DNA from: Streptococcus sp. 2342
GTDB lineage: Bacteria > Bacillota > Bacilli > Lactobacillales > Streptococcaceae
Assembly (NCBI RefSeq): GCF_013276795.1
Contig: NZ_VMLR01000003.1
Location: 1-64,000, forward strand
Direction of reading: 5' to 3'
DNA: 64,000 nucleotides
Position 1 is the first letter of the stretch, and every line of letters begins with the position of its first letter. The notes beneath the pieces are model-generated. The model had not been told where the DNA came from, ran no database searches, and was given only the letters and a program-made list of their open reading frames with translations. A program made the position numbers and the translations under genes. Below are positions 54,526 to 62,005 of the stretch, one piece after another.

Positions 54526-55246
54526 TCTATTGGGCTTTCTGGGAGTCTTGTCAATCTGGCAGTTAGCAGGTTTTTTTAAACTTCTCCCCAAGTTTATCCT
54601 GCCGACACCTTTTGAAATTCTTCAGGCCTTTGTTCGTGATAGAGAATTTCTCTGGTACCATAGCTGGGCGACCTTGAGAGTGGCTTTGCTAGGTCTAATT
54701 TTGGGAGTCTTGATTGCCTGTCTCATGGCTGTGCTCATGGACAGTTTGACTTGGCTCAATGACTTGATTTACCCTATGATGGTGGTTGTTCAGACCATTC
54801 CGACCATTGCCATAGCTCCTATCTTGGTCTTGTGGCTAGGTTATGGGATTCTGCCCAAGATTGTCTTGATTATTTTGACGACAACTTTTCCTATCATCGT
54901 CAGTATTTTGGACGGTTTTAGGCATTGTGACAAGGATATGCTGACCTTGTTTAGTTTGATGCGGGCCAAGCCTTGGCAAATCCTGTGGCATTTTAAAATC
55001 CCAGTCAGCCTGCCTTACTTTTATGCAGGTCTGAGGGTCAGTGTCTCCTACGCCTTTATCACAACAGTGGTATCTGAGTGGTTGGGAGGCTTTGAAGGAC
55101 TAGGTGTCTACATGATTCAGTCCAAGAAACTGTTTCAGTATGATACCATGTTTGCTATTATTATTCTGGTATCGATTATCAGCCTTATGGGTATGAAGCT
55201 GGTTGATGTCAGTGAAAAATATGTTATTAAATGGAAACGTTCGTAG
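54485..55246 (+). CDS. ABC transporter permease, thiamine-precursor (ThiX-like)
   Basis: 253-residue permease with about six membrane segments and the binding-protein-dependent permease loop (EYxxGLG-like, here SEWLGGFEGLGVYMI). Belongs to the SsuC/ThiX group. The TPP riboswitch upstream and the THI5-like binding protein downstream indicate import of a pyrimidine precursor such as HMP or formylaminopyrimidine. Start uncertain within a few codons (54485 or 54488). Confidence 0.88.
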   Translation: MMRNLKSILRRHISLLGFLGVLSIWQLAGFFKLLPKFILPTPFEILQAFVRDREFLWYHSWATLRVALLGLILGVLIACLMAVLMDSLTWLNDLIYPMMVVVQTIPTIAIAPILVLWLGYGILPKIVLIILTTTFPIIVSILDGFRHCDKDMLTLFSLMRAKPWQILWHFKIPVSLPYFYAGLRVSVSYAFITTVVSEWLGGFEGLGVYMIQSKKLFQYDTMFAIIILVSIISLMGMKLVDVSEKYVIKWKRS

Positions 55247-55283
55247 AATAAGAATGTTTCAAAAAAGAAAAGAGGAAATCAAA

Positions 55284-56291
55284 ATGAAGAAAACATGGAA
55301 AGTGTTTTTAACTGTTTTAACAGCTCTTGTAGCTGTCGTGCTTGTAGCTTGTGGTCAAGGAACTGCTTCTAAGGACAACAAAGAAGCAGAACTCAAGAAG
55401 ATCGACTTTATCCTAGACTGGACACCAAATACTAACCACACAGGGCTATATGTTGCCAAGGAAAAAGGTTATTTCAAAGAAGCTGGAGTGGATGTTGATT
55501 TGAAATTGCCACCAGAAGAAAGCTCATCTGACTTGGTTATCAATGGTAAGGCACCATTTGCAGTGTATTTCCAAGACTACATGGCTAAAAAATTGGAAAA
55601 AGGAGCAGGAATCACTGCCGTTGCAGCTATTGTTGAACACAATACATCAGGAATCATCTCACGTAAATCTGACAATGTAAGCAGTCCAAAAGACTTAGTT
55701 GGTAAGAAATACGGGACTTGGAATGACCCAACTGAACTTGCTATGTTGAAAACCTTGGTAGAATCACAAGGTGGAGACTTTGAGAAGGTTGAAAAAGTAC
55801 CAAATAACGACTCAAACTCAATCACACCGATTGCCAATGGCGTCTTTGATGCTGCTTGGATCTACTATGGATGGGACGGAATTCTTGCTAAATCTCAAGG
55901 TGTAGATGCTAATTTCATGTACTTGAAAGACTACGTTAAAGAATTTGACTACTATTCACCAGTTATCATCGCAAACAACGACTATCTGAAAGATAACAAA
56001 GAAGAAGCTCGTAAAGTCATCCAAGCCATCAAAAAAGGTTACCAATATGCTATGGAGCATCCAGAAGAAGCGGCTGATATCCTCATCAAGAATGCACCTG
56101 AACTTCAGGAAAAACGTGACTTTGTCATCGAATCTCAAAAATACTTGTCAAAAGAATACGCAAGCGACAAGGAAAAATGGGGTCAATTTGATGCAACTCG
56201 CTGGAATGCCTTCTACAAATGGGATAAAGAAAATGGTATCCTTAAAGAAGATTTGACAGATAAAGGCTTCACCAACGAATTTGTGAAATAA
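55284..56291 (+). CDS. substrate-binding lipoprotein, NMT1/THI5-like (ThiY-like)
   Basis: 335-residue lipoprotein. I use the ATG at 55284 (MKKTWKVFL) because it starts the signal peptide and follows AGAGG; the longer frame to 55203 overlaps the permease. Lipobox LVAC with Cys23. The mature part has the THI5/NMT1 start DFILDWTPNTNHTGLYVAKE, typical of binders of thiamine pyrimidine precursors. One base overlap with the ATPase gene. Confidence 0.93.
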   Translation: MKKTWKVFLTVLTALVAVVLVACGQGTASKDNKEAELKKIDFILDWTPNTNHTGLYVAKEKGYFKEAGVDVDLKLPPEESSSDLVINGKAPFAVYFQDYMAKKLEKGAGITAVAAIVEHNTSGIISRKSDNVSSPKDLVGKKYGTWNDPTELAMLKTLVESQGGDFEKVEKVPNNDSNSITPIANGVFDAAWIYYGWDGILAKSQGVDANFMYLKDYVKEFDYYSPVIIANNDYLKDNKEEARKVIQAIKKGYQYAMEHPEEAADILIKNAPELQEKRDFVIESQKYLSKEYASDKEKWGQFDATRWNAFYKWDKENGILKEDLTDKGFTNEFVK

Positions 56292-57016
56292 TGACAGAAA
56301 TAAGACTAGAACACGTCAGTTATGCTTATGGTCAGGAGAGGATTTTAGAGGACATTAACCTGCAGGTGACTTCAGGTGAAGTGGTTTCCATCCTAGGCCC
56401 AAGTGGTGTTGGAAAGACCACCCTCTTTAATCTAATCGCTGGGATTTTAGAAGTTCAGTCAGGGAGAATTGTCCTTGATGGTGAAGAAAATCCCAAGGGG
56501 CGCGTGAGTTATATGTTGCAAAAGGATCTGCTCTTGGAACACAAGACGGTGCTTGGTAATATCATTCTGCCCCTCTTGATTCAAAAGGTGGATAAGGCAG
56601 AAGCTATTTCCCGAGCGGATGAAATTCTTGCGACCTTCCAGTTGACAGCTGTAAGAGATAAATACCCTCATGAACTAAGTGGTGGGATGCGCCAGCGTGT
56701 AGCCTTGCTCCGGACCTACCTTTTCGGGCACAAGCTCTTTCTCTTAGATGAAGCCTTTAGCGCCTTGGATGAGATGACCAAGATGGAACTCCACGCTTGG
56801 TATCTTGAGATTCACAAGCAGTTGCAGCTAACGACCCTGATCATCACGCATAGTATCGAGGAGGCTCTTAGTCTCAGCGACCGCATCTATATCTTGAAAA
56901 ATCGCCCTGGGCAGATTGTTTCAGAAATTAAACTAGATTGGTCTGAAGATGAGGACAAGGAAGTCCAAAAGATTGCCTACAAACGTCAAATCTTGGCAGA
57001 ATTAGGCTTAGATTAA
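56291..57016 (+). CDS. ABC transporter ATP-binding protein (ThiZ-like)
   Basis: 241-residue ATPase with Walker A GPSGVGKTT (36-44), signature LSGGMRQRV and Walker B LFLLDEAF. It completes the riboswitch-controlled transporter. In pneumococcus this gene is followed at a short distance by ctsR; here a mobile element intervenes. Confidence 0.93.
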   Translation: MTEIRLEHVSYAYGQERILEDINLQVTSGEVVSILGPSGVGKTTLFNLIAGILEVQSGRIVLDGEENPKGRVSYMLQKDLLLEHKTVLGNIILPLLIQKVDKAEAISRADEILATFQLTAVRDKYPHELSGGMRQRVALLRTYLFGHKLFLLDEAFSALDEMTKMELHAWYLEIHKQLQLTTLIITHSIEEALSLSDRIYILKNRPGQIVSEIKLDWSEDEDKEVQKIAYKRQILAELGLD

Positions 57017-57028
57017 GTAGAAAAATAG

Positions 57029-57074
57029 GGAGTTGGTGAAGATTATCCTTTACCAGCGCCCTTTTTCTTTTAAA
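57029..57074 (+). terminator. terminator of the thiamine-precursor operon
   Basis: GGGAGTTGGTGAA/TTTACCAGCGCCC form a stem with one mismatch, followed by TTTTTCTTTT. Confidence 0.75.
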
Positions 57075-57083
57075 AATGAGAAA

Positions 57084-57114
57084 ATTTCGGTATAATAGTC
57101 AATTATACCGAAAT
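57084..57114. repeat. perfect 13-bp inverted repeat, candidate att core
   Basis: ATTTCGGTATAAT and ATTATACCGAAAT flank a 5-bp centre. Trimmed by one base per arm it becomes 12-bp arms around a 7-bp centre, the form of a tyrosine-recombinase core site. It lies 63 bp from the integrase 3' end at the chromosome-element boundary. It could instead be an operator, since it contains TATAAT. Confidence 0.5.
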
Positions 57115-57129
57115 CATTCTATAATCGTT

Positions 57130-57162
57130 GATACATAAGGGTTTTATGTGTCGCTTTTTTTT
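57130..57162 (+). terminator. terminator-like hairpin at the element boundary
   Basis: GATACATAA/TTATGTGTC stem (one G-U pair on the plus strand) followed by GC and eight T residues. Confidence 0.65.
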
Positions 57163-57177
57163 ATTTTGTGGACTTTT

Positions 57178-58344
57178 TTAAGAACTTTTTATTTTTTCGA
57201 GGGCAGTTTCAAAGAATGAGACTGCTCTTTTTTGATTTTCTTTTGATAAATGGCTGTAAGTGTCCATAGTTACAGATATTTTTGCATGGCCAAGCCGTGT
57301 CTGTATTTCCTTGTATGGCAGGCCAGCATTAAGCAAGATACTAGCGTGAGTGTGTCGGAAAGCATGAAAGCCTAAATCAGTACAGTTAGCGTTTTTTAAG
57401 TGCTTATGTAGGCGGTAATCAACTTTTCGAGTATTGACATAGTTGTCAAAGCTATCAGAGAATACTTTCTCATAGGTTAAGCCAATGTTTCTACCGTTTT
57501 CTGCTTGTCTTGCTCGGTAGAGACGAAGCATGAGCACTGTTTTATGATCAATATCTAAAACTCTATAGCTTGATTTTGTCTTAGGAGTGTTTACCTGGTT
57601 TAAAATGTTGAGTGTTTTGTTAATATCGATCGTTCCGTTCTGCAGGTCAATATCAGACCATTCCAGGGCCAGACATTCACGGATGCGCAGTCCAGTAGCT
57701 AGGAGTGTCTTATAAAGCACGGTATCATAAAAATTGATAAAGGTATTTTCTAGGCTATCGAGATAGGAGAGGAAGTTTTTAAGTTCCTGATCTTGAAAGT
57801 ATTTAATTTCTTGTTTATCTCTGGTTATCTTTCTGGGAATGACAACATCACGAGCAGGGTTATTGTCTAATGCCTGGATAGAAACTCCATACTGTAGAAT
57901 ACGTTTATTTAAGGCATGAAGATGATTGTATTCTTTATACCCCGTTCCGTCCTGATTGTACTCATCCGCCCATTTATTTACCTGAGTTTGGATAATGACA
58001 GGTGTAAGTTTATCTAGTTTGTAAGTACCAAATGAGGGCAAGAGGTAGTTATTTAAGCAACCTTTTATCTTAATCTGCGTATTAGTCTTTACGGTATACT
58101 GGTAGGTTTGCCAAAATAAGTCCACAAGTTCGCTATAGGTTGTTATATGTGAGCGTTGTTTCCGTGTCGAGCCGTTTTTCTCAAATTCTACCTTAGCCTG
58201 GGTGGTCTTGTTTTTGAGTTCTTTCTTTGTTCGTGCTGATATGGTAGTCTTGACCTTCTTACCAGTTACAGAATCAATGCCAAGATAGATACTGGAGCGG
58301 TAGACTGCTGATCCGTCTTTTTTCGTGTGTTGTGTAATTTTCAT
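57178..58344 (-). CDS. int: phage-type tyrosine integrase
   Basis: Site-specific recombinase of 388 residues: N-terminal arm-binding domain (about 1-60), SAM-like core-binding domain (about 65-160) and catalytic domain with Arg220 (GLRIRE), His327 and Arg330 (HAFRH), His353 (LGHAKISVT) and nucleophile Tyr363 (MDTYSHL). All catalytic residues are present. Its 3' end faces the chromosomal junction, as is usual for an integrated element, so attL lies in 57017-57177. The repressor and Cro-like genes further in suggest a temperate phage or phage-like island. Confidence 0.95.
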   Translation of the reverse strand: MKITQHTKKDGSAVYRSSIYLGIDSVTGKKVKTTISARTKKELKNKTTQAKVEFEKNGSTRKQRSHITTYSELVDLFWQTYQYTVKTNTQIKIKGCLNNYLLPSFGTYKLDKLTPVIIQTQVNKWADEYNQDGTGYKEYNHLHALNKRILQYGVSIQALDNNPARDVVIPRKITRDKQEIKYFQDQELKNFLSYLDSLENTFINFYDTVLYKTLLATGLRIRECLALEWSDIDLQNGTIDINKTLNILNQVNTPKTKSSYRVLDIDHKTVLMLRLYRARQAENGRNIGLTYEKVFSDSFDNYVNTRKVDYRLHKHLKNANCTDLGFHAFRHTHASILLNAGLPYKEIQTRLGHAKISVTMDTYSHLSKENQKRAVSFFETALEKIKSS

Positions 58345-58363
58345 GGTTTACTCCTTTTCCATC

Positions 58364-58392
58364 AGCAGGCAAGCAATTAGAAAAGGTTTTGA
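58364..58392 (+). repeat. 29-bp exact direct repeat, copy 1
   Basis: Located 20 bp upstream of the integrase start. An identical 29-mer is at 63432-63460 in the same orientation; flanks differ. Role unknown. Confidence 0.85.
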
Positions 58393-58532
58393 GTTTAGAC
58401 CATGCGAGGGGCTACGAGAACCCCTTATTTTCGATTTTAAGCAGTCAGACGGTAAATTGTACCAGAATAGGAAACAAGGCGGATATGGGGCTGATATGAG
58501 GGTTTTAAAAAGCCCATATATTGCAAGTAGTT

Positions 58533-59507
58533 CTATCTTAATGTGTCAGTGATATTATACCAATTATTCGGAAATCCAAGTGTGTCCAATACAATGCCGG
58601 CTTCAATGGAGTGCGCTTTTTTATTTAGAGCTTTGGTTCTTTTAATAATAGTGTTATGTAATTGAGCGTATTGTGTGGAAGCAAGTAGGCATTGCAAGGC
58701 AAGAAAAACATAATATACAGATTGTCTTGATGTATTGGCATTGTTATTGTAATAATGGAAATAAGCTAGTTGTGGAAGATTCTCACGACATTTATAATTG
58801 AAAAGCTTATTATTATGAGCAGTGATATTTCTAATTTCTAGTATATTTTTAATAATACTTTCTAAAGCCTTTCCACTTAAAAGGTCTTTACTAGGTCTAT
58901 TTTGGATGTATTCAATATTTTCTTGTAAGAATGGTGATAAATCTCTAGCTATTTGATTTTTTATATCAGTGTTTAGATTTCTATAAAAGTTAAATGCTTG
59001 TCCTAATGTAAGTTCATTGATGATAACCCAGAAAGGAACAACGCCATGTTGTTTATAGTGGTGTTTTATAGAATTGTTTTGCTTATCCCTATTATAATCA
59101 TTGAGTATTCTAGCTAATATACTGATTAAGTTTGTAATTTGTGCGAGCCTTTTTGCATCTTTTTGTGTTTCAAAATTATTAATATCTAGATAAGAGTATG
59201 GCTTTGGATATGATTCTGAAAAACGATATGCCAGTACGGATTTAAAGTGTTTTTCTGCATCTATAATTGCTTTTAAAAAAGCTGATTTAATTTCTTTATC
59301 GTAAAAGTGTGTTGCAGCTATTTCTCTAAAGTCTGCACCAGTTATAAATTTATCTTTTGATGTTTGAAAAAATTTACTATATCCGTTGACGACGTTGTAA
59401 TAGTTGTTAGTTAGAAGGTATCTTTTACATTCTACTATGTTATCTATTTCTAAACCTCTAGACTGGAGAAGTTTTATTTGTTCATCTAATGTTTGAAATG
59501 GTTTCAT
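58533..59507 (-). CDS. Abi_2 (AbiD/AbiF) family HEPN abortive-infection protein
   Basis: 324-residue protein of the Abi_2 family of phage-resistance proteins. It has the N-terminal TLDEQIKLLQSRGLEI segment and TNNYYNVVNGYSKFF motif common in this family, and a C-terminal HEPN ribonuclease motif R226-x4-H231 (EIRNITAH). Start at 59507 after AAGGAAC. A compact RNA gene with its own promoter and terminator ends just upstream (59523-59597). Family members block phage growth, probably by RNA cleavage, and some are kept inactive by a partner RNA. That pairing is inferred here from layout. Confidence 0.88.
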   Translation of the reverse strand: MKPFQTLDEQIKLLQSRGLEIDNIVECKRYLLTNNYYNVVNGYSKFFQTSKDKFITGADFREIAATHFYDKEIKSAFLKAIIDAEKHFKSVLAYRFSESYPKPYSYLDINNFETQKDAKRLAQITNLISILARILNDYNRDKQNNSIKHHYKQHGVVPFWVIINELTLGQAFNFYRNLNTDIKNQIARDLSPFLQENIEYIQNRPSKDLLSGKALESIIKNILEIRNITAHNNKLFNYKCRENLPQLAYFHYYNNNANTSRQSVYYVFLALQCLLASTQYAQLHNTIIKRTKALNKKAHSIEAGIVLDTLGFPNNWYNITDTLR

Positions 59508-59522
59508 ATATGTTCCTTATAT

Positions 59523-59597
59523 ACAAAAACACCACCTAGTAGAACTAGGCGGTGTTTCGCGTACTCTGCTCCCTTGGGAGCAGAAACTCTTCTCATT
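59523..59597 (-). ncRNA. putative structured RNA paired with the Abi_2 gene
   Basis: About 75 nt on the minus strand. After the promoter at 59603-59631 it forms hairpin 1, CTGCTCCC/GGGAGCAG (59583-59566), and hairpin 2, a 14-bp stem with a 3-nt loop (59557-59527) ending in TTTTT, which is also the terminator. The single non-Watson-Crick position in hairpin 2 is a G-U pair on the minus strand and an A-C mismatch on the plus strand, supporting a minus-strand RNA. A GTTTC near the 5' side could pair with GAAAC between the hairpins, competing with the base of hairpin 2. It lies 16 bases before the Abi_2 start. Confidence 0.7.
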
Positions 59598-59602
59598 GCC
59601 TA

Positions 59603-59631
59603 ATAATACTGTAATTTTTAGTTTTTGTCAA
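59603..59631 (-). promoter_or_regulatory. strong promoter of the Abi_2-linked RNA
   Basis: On the minus strand: TTGACA (59631-59626), 17-bp spacer, TATTAT (59608-59603). Near-consensus sigma-A promoter. Confidence 0.85.
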
Positions 59632-59706
59632 TCTTTTTGGTTTGTTTTTTAAAAATTTTTGAGTATCGAAAAATCTCAACGCTGGGAAAGTTCGCCTTTT
59701 TTCGTC

Positions 59707-60375
59707 CTAAAACTGTCCTTTCCGTGTTGTTTCGTAGTCCAGTGATTCTTTGAAGAGGTCAGCTAGTCCAGTTACGTCTTGATTCGCGAGGAGTTCCATA
59801 TAATGCGCCCTTGAGTCTTTTGAGATGATGATAGGAGCGTTTAGATACTTCATAGCTAGGTACATGAGTAAAAGGCGCCCTGTACGGCCGTTGCCGTCGC
59901 TAAATGGGTGAATCCGTTCAATCTGGATATGGGTATCTGCTAAAATCTCTAAGATTTCTTTTTCATTCTGAGCATGATCTAAGCGATAAGCGGTATTATC
60001 AGCCCATTGCGTCATCAGGTAGGGTGTTTCTGCTGGGCTAGCCGTTTGAAATTCAGCCCCGATAATAGCATTTTGAACTTGCTTAAATTGTCCGCGATCA
60101 TGTTGCAGTCTATCCACTAATAAGGCGTGAAAATCTTGAACCAGCCCCACAGTAAGGGCTTGATGATTTGCCAATGAGTCCAAGAGATAAGAAAAGGCCT
60201 GTTTATGGTTTTCAATCTCATAAAACTCACGAATACTTTTGCCGTTGCGTGGCAAGGTGCTTTCTAAGATAATGCTGACGGTTTCGGGTAGGGAAATAGT
60301 GTTTCCTTCAATACCGCTAGAATGGTAGGCCATTCGTACCAGTATATCGTCCAGGTAGTCTTGAGCGTAGTTCAT
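59707..60375 (-). CDS. Fic-domain protein with N-terminal inhibitory motif
   Basis: 222-residue Fic protein, which typically transfers AMP from ATP to target proteins. The catalytic motif HPFSDGNGRTGR (156-167) is intact. An N-terminal SxxxEG motif (S19-E23-G24, HSSGIEGN) matches the inhibitory helix of self-restrained class II Fic enzymes, so no separate antitoxin is needed. GGAGAAAC precedes the ATG. In this cassette it may be a defence or regulatory toxin; the target is unknown. Confidence 0.92.
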   Translation of the reverse strand: MNYAQDYLDDILVRMAYHSSGIEGNTISLPETVSIILESTLPRNGKSIREFYEIENHKQAFSYLLDSLANHQALTVGLVQDFHALLVDRLQHDRGQFKQVQNAIIGAEFQTASPAETPYLMTQWADNTAYRLDHAQNEKEILEILADTHIQIERIHPFSDGNGRTGRLLLMYLAMKYLNAPIIISKDSRAHYMELLANQDVTGLADLFKESLDYETTRKGQF

Positions 60376-60466
60376 GTTTCTCCTTTCTATTTGTCAATTT
60401 TGCCGTTTTTTTTGCACTTTAGTCTGTAAAATCAGTTTTCTATTCTTCAATTTCCCCTGTTTTTGC

Positions 60467-60505
60467 ACAATAGACCTTAGAAATAGGGGCGCTATTGGCG
60501 AATAT
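60467..60505 (-). promoter_or_regulatory. two-block element upstream of fic
   Basis: On the minus strand ATATTCGCCAATA, 15 bases, AGGTCTATTGT. The same two blocks with the same spacing occur upstream of the lipoprotein gene (61121-61159). Probably a shared regulatory site. Confidence 0.55.
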
Positions 60506-60516
60506 GGGGGAGTTTT

Positions 60517-61056
60517 TTAATTTACGATGATTTCTCCAACAGGGATAAAATCTTTTTGTTTTGAAGATTTTGCGATTAAGTCGTATTGATCAGCGGATTT
60601 TTCATATCCAAGGGAAAGAGTAGTATTGTCGTCTGGTAATTTTTTAGCAAACTCAGATATAGACATCCGAAATACGGTAATTGCATTTTGCTGATTAGTT
60701 GTAGCAGAATTTGAATTGATTGCGTCCATAGTCTCTTTTGCGCTATCTTTAGCCGTTCCAGTTAGCAAAATCATGATTGTATCATGCGGTTCGGATGAGT
60801 CTGAATCGATTACGTTATTTTGAATTTTTACGCTTATTGCGCCAGTTGATTCAGGATCTAATTTTGACTTGATTTCAGAAATTAGATTGTCGTATTTACT
60901 GTTATCTACTTTGGCTTTTGTGTTTGTTGAAGTAGTGTTTTTTTGCTCCGTTTTTGCTTGTTCTGAGCTATCTTTAGTAGTTGATTGATCGTTAGAGCAA
61001 GCTACTAGAACGGTAGCAGAAAGTAAAATAGCTGATGTGCTTAGTAATTTTTTCAT
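60517..61056 (-). CDS. element-encoded lipoprotein
   Basis: 179-residue lipoprotein with signal peptide and lipobox LVAC (Cys20), a Q/T/K/S-rich linker and a globular part of about 120 residues that I do not recognise. A lipoprotein between integrase and repressor is common in streptococcal prophages; in S. thermophilus phage TP-J34 such a protein (Ltp) excludes superinfecting phages. A superinfection-exclusion role is an inference from position and type. Confidence 0.85.
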   Translation of the reverse strand: MKKLLSTSAILLSATVLVACSNDQSTTKDSSEQAKTEQKNTTSTNTKAKVDNSKYDNLISEIKSKLDPESTGAISVKIQNNVIDSDSSEPHDTIMILLTGTAKDSAKETMDAINSNSATTNQQNAITVFRMSISEFAKKLPDDNTTLSLGYEKSADQYDLIAKSSKQKDFIPVGEIIVN

Positions 61057-61120
61057 AAGTAGTCTCCTATATGCTGGTGTTTTTCTGATAAAAGATTTAG
61101 TGGGCTATCCCATCTTTTTT

Positions 61121-61159
61121 ACAATAGACCTATGGGATAGAGTATTTATTGGCGGATAT
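61121..61159 (-). promoter_or_regulatory. two-block element upstream of the lipoprotein gene
   Basis: On the minus strand ATATCCGCCAATA, 15 bases, AGGTCTATTGT. Partner of 60467-60505; the intervening bases differ while the blocks are conserved. Confidence 0.55.
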
Positions 61160-61189
61160 GGAGCTTATATAGTGATTAGCGATTTTATA

Positions 61190-61828
61190 TTAGTCATCAT
61201 AATCTTTATGAAGAACAGGATTATCGGCTAATGAGGAAATTATTGTACTAATAGCTTCCCTTTCTTTCTTGTCTAGTGTTAAAAAATCAATAATAGTAAT
61301 TTTAGTCTTATCAGGAAAGGTCATTAGACCTGCAAGAAATCTTCCGATATTTGAATCAGCATAGTCTTGCATTCCTTTTAACATAAGATCTTTTTTTTCT
61401 TGACTCCAATTTTTAAATTCTTCTTTAGCACATCTTCTATGTCCATAATAGTCTGTGATTTCTCTAAGGTTTTCTATTACGGTATCCCTTACTTTTTCAC
61501 CACGAGTTAGCGCCAACAAACCATATCCTGCGAAATCTACTGGGGATTCCATGTTATCACTATATTTCTCTAGAGTAGAGGTTAGGTAGGTTGTTCTTCT
61601 TTCGTCTTCCCCTAAAAGATATCCAACATTTACCCCGAAATATTCTGCAAGTAGTAGAGCAGGTTTTGATTTGATTTCATTATTTGGATTTTCCCAATTT
61701 TGATAAGTTCGTAAAGTAATATTCAAACCTAGTTCTTTTTTTATAATATCTTCGTAAAATTCTTTTTGGGAGAATCCTTTTTCTATTCTAAGTTTTTTTA
61801 GATTATTTTTAGGTGTTTGTTTTTCCAT
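61190..61828 (-). CDS. CI-like repressor (XRE family)
   Basis: 212-residue regulator with an N-terminal helix-turn-helix (about 8-60, LKKLRIEKGFSQKEFYEDII, TYQNWENP) and a C-terminal region without an evident LexA-type Ser-Lys protease site. It is divergent from a Cro-like gene, with three matching 16-bp operator-like sites between them, so it probably keeps the element silent. The lack of a self-cleavage domain suggests induction by another route, such as an antirepressor. Confidence 0.9.
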   Translation of the reverse strand: MEKQTPKNNLKKLRIEKGFSQKEFYEDIIKKELGLNITLRTYQNWENPNNEIKSKPALLLAEYFGVNVGYLLGEDERRTTYLTSTLEKYSDNMESPVDFAGYGLLALTRGEKVRDTVIENLREITDYYGHRRCAKEEFKNWSQEKKDLMLKGMQDYADSNIGRFLAGLMTFPDKTKITIIDFLTLDKKEREAISTIISSLADNPVLHKDYDD

Positions 61829-61855
61829 TAGTTATCCTCTTATACGTTTATCTAA

Positions 61856-61861
61856 AGTATA
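61856..61861 (-). promoter_or_regulatory. repressor promoter -10
   Basis: TGTTATACT on the minus strand, an extended -10, 28 bases before the repressor start. The -35 is weak. Confidence 0.65.
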
Positions 61862-61891
61862 ACATAGTAGAGAGAAAAAATAAAATCATAG

Positions 61892-61907
61892 ACGAAAAAA
61901 ATTTCAT
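61892..61907. promoter_or_regulatory. operator-like site O1
   Basis: ACGAAAAAAATTTCAT; first of three related imperfect 16-bp palindromes (AYGAAA...TTCRT) between the repressor and Cro-like genes. Confidence 0.7.
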
Positions 61908-61914
61908 TTATCGC

Positions 61915-61943
61915 TTGACAACGAAAATAAATTCGTTTATAAT
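61915..61943 (+). promoter_or_regulatory. early promoter and operator-like site O2
   Basis: Consensus promoter TTGACA (61915-61920), 17 bp, TATAAT (61938-61943). The spacer holds O2, ACGAAAATAAATTCGT (61921-61936), so bound repressor would block RNA polymerase. Confidence 0.85.
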
Positions 61944-61953
61944 TCAAAGTGTG

Positions 61954-61969
61954 ATGAAAAAACTTTCGT
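61954..61969. promoter_or_regulatory. operator-like site O3
   Basis: ATGAAAAAACTTTCGT, just past the early transcription start. Confidence 0.7.
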
Positions 61970-62005
61970 CCAAATCAAGATTTTTTAGAAAGGAGTGAGT
62001 TGATA

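Noticed and set aside
58325-58552. 75-codon plus-strand frame upstream of int
   Set aside because: Overlaps int start and Abi_2 end; contains the 29-bp repeat; no ribosome site.
58563-58570. ComX-box-like TCCGAATA on the minus strand
   Set aside because: Lies within the end of the Abi_2 gene with no T-rich upstream run; probably chance.
61037-61231. Hydrophobic 64-codon frame on the plus strand between lipoprotein and repressor
   Set aside because: No ribosome site, overlaps both neighbours in antisense and crosses the conserved two-block element.
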